6,353 bases of DNA from Paracoccaceae bacterium. GTDB lineage: Bacteria; Pseudomonadota; Alphaproteobacteria; Rhodobacterales; Rhodobacteraceae. Positions 5,175 to 6,353 of the stretch are shown piece after piece. Within the stretch, counting starts at the first letter, position 1; every line of letters starts with the position of its first letter. A program made the translations under genes and the position numbers. The notes below the pieces were generated by a model. That model was not told the DNA's origin. It ran no database searches and was given only the letters and a program-made list of their open reading frames with translations. The DNA is taken from contig JALQYS010000208.1 in the NCBI GenBank assembly GCA_023254015.1, forward strand, positions 1 through 6,353, read 5' to 3'.

Positions 5175-6353
5175 ATGAAAACCCATGTCAAAGCTCTTGT
5201 CGTCGGCGGCGGTGCCGTTGGCAACGGCATTGCCTATCACCTGGCCAAGGCCGGCTGGGACACGATGCTTGTGGAACGTGACGAGTTGACGGCCGGCTCC
5301 ACCTGGCATGCCGCGGGTCTCTTGCCGCTGTTCAACATGAGCTACGCCACGACCCATATCCACAAATATTCAGTGGATTTCTACAAGGGGCTCGAGGCGG
5401 AAACCGGCCTGAACGCCGGCTTCGCCGTGGTCGGCAACCTGCGCATGGCGCAGCGGCAAGAGCGCATGGACGAATACATGCTCTATTCGTCGGTGGCCGA
5501 AACCGCAGGCGTCTACCACGAATTCCTGACGCCCGCCCAGATCAAGGAGCGTTGGCCGCTGGTGCGCACCGACGATCTGAAGGGCGCGCTTTACCACCCG
5601 CAGGACGGCTATATCAACCCGGCCGACGTGACGCAGGCCATGGCCAAGGGCGCGCGCCAGCTGGGCGCCACGATCGAACGCAAGATCCAGGTCAACGGCT
5701 ATCGCTGGACCGGGTCGGAGTGGATCGTTTCCGTCACCCGGATGGAGGACAAGGGCGGCATGCTCTTGCCCACCGAAGAGACCTATGAAATCCACGCCGA
5801 ACACGTGGTCACCGCCACCGGCAACCACGCCCAACGCACGGCCAAGCTGCTGGGCATCAAGATCCCGGCGATTCCGGTGGAACACCAGTACATCGTGACC
5901 GAGCCGGACCCGATGCTGCAGGAATACCGCAAGAACCATCCCGAACACCCGGTTCTGCGCGATGCCGACGCCAAATGGTATGTCCGCGAAGAGCGCGGCG
6001 GCTGGATCCTTGGCCCCTATGAATACGGCGCGCCTGCGCGGTTCGAATATGCCGTGCCCGACAGCTTCCGTGCCGACCTCTTCCCGCTGGATCTGGAACG
6101 GATCGAGGCGGAATACATGTCGATGATCCACCGGATTCCGTCCTCGGAGACCGTGGGGCTGAAGGACGATTTCAACGGCCCGATCTGCTATACCCCCGAC
6201 GGCAACCCGCTGGTCGGCCCGGCCCCCGGCCTGCGCAACATGTGGCTGGCGGAAGGCTTCAGCTTCGGCATCACCGCTGCGGGCGGGACGGGCTATTACC
6301 TTGCCCAGATGATGGTGGAGGGCGAGGCCGAGATCGATATGGCGAGCCTCGAT
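5175..6353 (+). CDS. Dimethylglycine/sarcosine dehydrogenase-like FAD oxidoreductase, N-terminal part (3' end outside window)
   Basis: 393 codons are open to the right edge. The FAD-binding Rossmann start is 'VVGGGAVGNGIAYHLAKAG' with GxGxxG at 11-16 and acidic Glu34 at the end of the second strand. The block 'ELTAGSTWHAAGL' (37-49) matches the dimethylglycine dehydrogenase family; His45 corresponds to the histidine that binds FAD covalently there. Other family blocks are 'IPVEHQYIVT' (233-242), 'YVREERGGWILGPYE' and 'FSFGITAAGGTGYYLAQ' near the end of the oxidase domain. Related proteins usually continue into a tetrahydrofolate-binding GcvT-like domain and reach about 800 residues, which lies off the window. 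The likely role is oxidative demethylation of an N-methylated glycine or similar amine; the exact substrate cannot be told. The ATG is preceded by GGAGA at 5163-5167. Confidence 0.93.
   Translation, partial: MKTHVKALVVGGGAVGNGIAYHLAKAGWDTMLVERDELTAGSTWHAAGLLPLFNMSYATTHIHKYSVDFYKGLEAETGLNAGFAVVGNLRMAQRQERMDEYMLYSSVAETAGVYHEFLTPAQIKERWPLVRTDDLKGALYHPQDGYINPADVTQAMAKGARQLGATIERKIQVNGYRWTGSEWIVSVTRMEDKGGMLLPTEETYEIHAEHVVTATGNHAQRTAKLLGIKIPAIPVEHQYIVTEPDPMLQEYRKNHPEHPVLRDADAKWYVREERGGWILGPYEYGAPARFEYAVPDSFRADLFPLDLERIEAEYMSMIHRIPSSETVGLKDDFNGPICYTPDGNPLVGPAPGLRNMWLAEGFSFGITAAGGTGYYLAQMMVEGEAEIDMASLD

Noticed and set aside
5370..6131. A 253-codon minus-strand open frame opposite the flavoprotein gene
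   Set aside because: The plus strand encodes a clear dimethylglycine-dehydrogenase-type protein throughout, and the antisense translation has no recognisable domain.
1..6353. CRISPR arrays, tRNA or rRNA genes, insertion sequences or phage genes
   Set aside because: I saw no regularly spaced repeats, tRNA-like cloverleaf, rRNA sequence, transposase or integrase on either strand.

Overview
The window reads as a high-GC alphaproteobacterial chromosome. The ribosomal proteins, the dimethylglycine-dehydrogenase-like flavoprotein and the style of the two-component genes suggest Rhodobacterales (Rhodobacter/Paracoccus-like), but the taxon is inferred and was not tested.

Layout. (1) Bases 1-721 are the end of an S10-type ribosomal operon: the 3' part of rpsC (S3), then a complete rplP (L16) with a strong Shine-Dalgarno overlapping the rpsC stop. 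The usual next genes, rpmC and rpsQ, are absent. Two GAAA-loop hairpins follow, and the second is a convincing intrinsic terminator. (2) Bases 997-1599 on the minus strand encode a LuxR/NarL-type response regulator. (3) A gene-free stretch of about 295 bases separates it from a divergent plus-strand pair. The first gene of the pair encodes an exported 170-residue protein with a sulfite-oxidase-type molybdopterin fold but no cysteine in its mature part. The second, 17 bases downstream, encodes an 867-residue membrane-bound hybrid histidine kinase (TM - periplasmic domain - TM - PAS - HisKA - HATPase - REC - HPt). (4) After a further 146 bases, a plus-strand gene runs off the right edge. It encodes the N-terminal FAD domain of a dimethylglycine/sarcosine-dehydrogenase-type enzyme with the conserved covalent-flavin histidine.

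How they may work together. The exported protein, the hybrid kinase and the divergent response regulator form a plausible three-part signalling system. In this model the Cys-less molybdopterin-fold protein acts as a periplasmic sensor or ligand-binding partner. The kinase would pass phosphate His370 -> Asp661 -> His809 and then to Asp53 of the response regulator. Domain content and gene layout support this, but the stimulus and target genes are not visible. The kinase PAS domain also carries a His/Arg pair spaced as in the FixL heme pocket, which makes redox or oxygen input a testable but unproven idea. The flavoprotein gene is probably a separate transcription unit.
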